Source: Candidatus Poribacteria bacterium
Lineage (GTDB): Bacteria; Poribacteria; WGA-4E; WGA-3G
Direction: 5' to 3'
Assembly (NCBI GenBank): GCA_028824685.1
Contig: JAPPCZ010000007.1
Span: forward strand, 1-64,000
DNA: 64,000 bases
Position 1 is the first letter of the stretch. Each line of letters starts with the position of its first letter. Positions 63,576-64,000 of this stretch are shown here, one piece after another. Below the pieces are notes generated by a model. It saw only the letters and a program-made list of their open reading frames with translations, made no database searches and was not told where the DNA came from. A program made the translations under genes and the position numbers.

Positions 63576-64000
63576 GACTCCAGCACCTTCTGGATGGAAT
63601 TGAAATCACCGAAATCATTGGTGATCGAAACCCCAAAATTACGGGTGTTGTCAGTGACCATCGAAAAGTCAAGCCAGGATATGCGTTTGTCTGCTATCAA
63701 GGTCTGAACGTTGATGGGCATTCGTTTATTGCTGGTGCTGTCAGTAACGGCGCAATAGTAATTATCGCTGAAAAACAGACATCCGACCTACCTAACGGTG
63801 TAACTGGTATCGTCACCCCTAATGGACGAAAAGCACAAGCCTTATGTGCTGCTAATTGGCACGGTAACCCAGCGAAACGACTTAAATTAACTGGAATCAC
63901 CGGCACGAACGGTAAGACATCTACCGCCCATTTGACATACGGAATTCTTAAGGCGCAGGGGTTGAAAACTGCTGTTTTAGGAACAGTGGGACATACGTAT
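63572..64000 (+). CDS. murE: UDP-N-acetylmuramyl-tripeptide synthetase MurE (partial, 3' end outside window)
   Basis: The first 143 residues of MurE. The N-terminal domain has TGVVSDHRKVKPGYAFVCYQ, and the ATP loop LTGITGTNGKTSTAHLTYGI follows at about residue 110. MurE adds the third amino acid (usually meso-diaminopimelate or lysine) to UDP-MurNAc-L-Ala-D-Glu; the specificity residues lie beyond the window. GGAGAGGGG precedes the ATG, which overlaps the ftsI stop. Confidence 0.95.
   Translation, partial: MRLQHLLDGIEITEIIGDRNPKITGVVSDHRKVKPGYAFVCYQGLNVDGHSFIAGAVSNGAIVIIAEKQTSDLPNGVTGIVTPNGRKAQALCAANWHGNPAKRLKLTGITGTNGKTSTAHLTYGILKAQGLKTAVLGTVGHTY

Overview
The window looks like a chromosomal segment of an uncultured, environmental Gram-negative-type bacterium, most like Candidatus Poribacteria or a neighbouring Planctomycetes-associated lineage. 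This is an inference from gene content: three Cys-type sulfatases, two phytanoyl-CoA dioxygenase family proteins, two large DUF6785-like membrane proteins, four small secreted LamG proteins, a propeller receptor and abundant intergenic palindromes, in DNA of low-to-moderate G+C. No rRNA or tRNA gene was found that would fix the taxonomy.

Layout. 0-10 kb: tail of a membrane protein, a giant 14-blade propeller receptor with a SpoIIE phosphatase output, a PhyH oxygenase, and a phosphotransferase-sulfotransferase pair flanked by two LamG proteins. 10-18 kb: DUF6785-like membrane protein plus sulfatase (operon), a gingipain-like clan CD peptidase, a second sulfatase, and a B12/radical SAM protein whose apparent stop codon is a UGA selenocysteine codon, giving the tail C-U-A-E-P. 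18-22 kb: hypothetical genes, a decayed IS5-like transposase, an SDH/ClpP-class serine proteinase operon and an 800-bp AT-rich gap. 22-35 kb: a membrane-anchored pseudo-caspase/PEGA protein overlapping a third sulfatase, a hairpin-rich composite repeat, PAP2, PhyH, SDR, SRAP, orphan E1-alpha, a fused MNT-HepT protein, a second DUF6785-like protein and a decayed IS982 element. 35-42.4 kb: a pyrimidine operon (pyrR-pyrC-carA-carB-hypothetical) behind a promoter, a PyrR-binding site and an attenuator. 42-49.4 kb: a membrane protein, an NtrC-type activator with a degenerate receiver, a second repeat element, nagB plus a sugar isomerase, and a divergent pair of LamG paralogues with near-copies of one promoter. 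49.4-60 kb: housekeeping genes (TPR protein, FMN reductase, RNase HIII, ThiI, GT9, dipeptidase, propeller protein, PP2C, and the nadD-yacG-yqeK-rsfS cluster). 60-64 kb: the start of the division/cell-wall cluster (rsmH-ftsL-ftsI-murE) behind a sequence that matches a sigma-54 promoter.

How it fits together. The accessory half reads as scavenging of sulfated glycans and related organic matter: sulfatases, oxygenases, dehydrogenase, amino-sugar deaminase, dipeptidase and secreted LamG proteins, with a surface propeller receptor for sensing. The most distinctive features are the UGA-read-through radical SAM gene with its adjacent hairpin, the sigma-54-type promoter in front of the cell-wall cluster, the LamG family with a shared C-terminal tail, the fused MNT-HepT protein lacking the HEPN histidine, and the composite palindromic repeat inside a 21-bp direct repeat that copies the end of a sulfatase gene.
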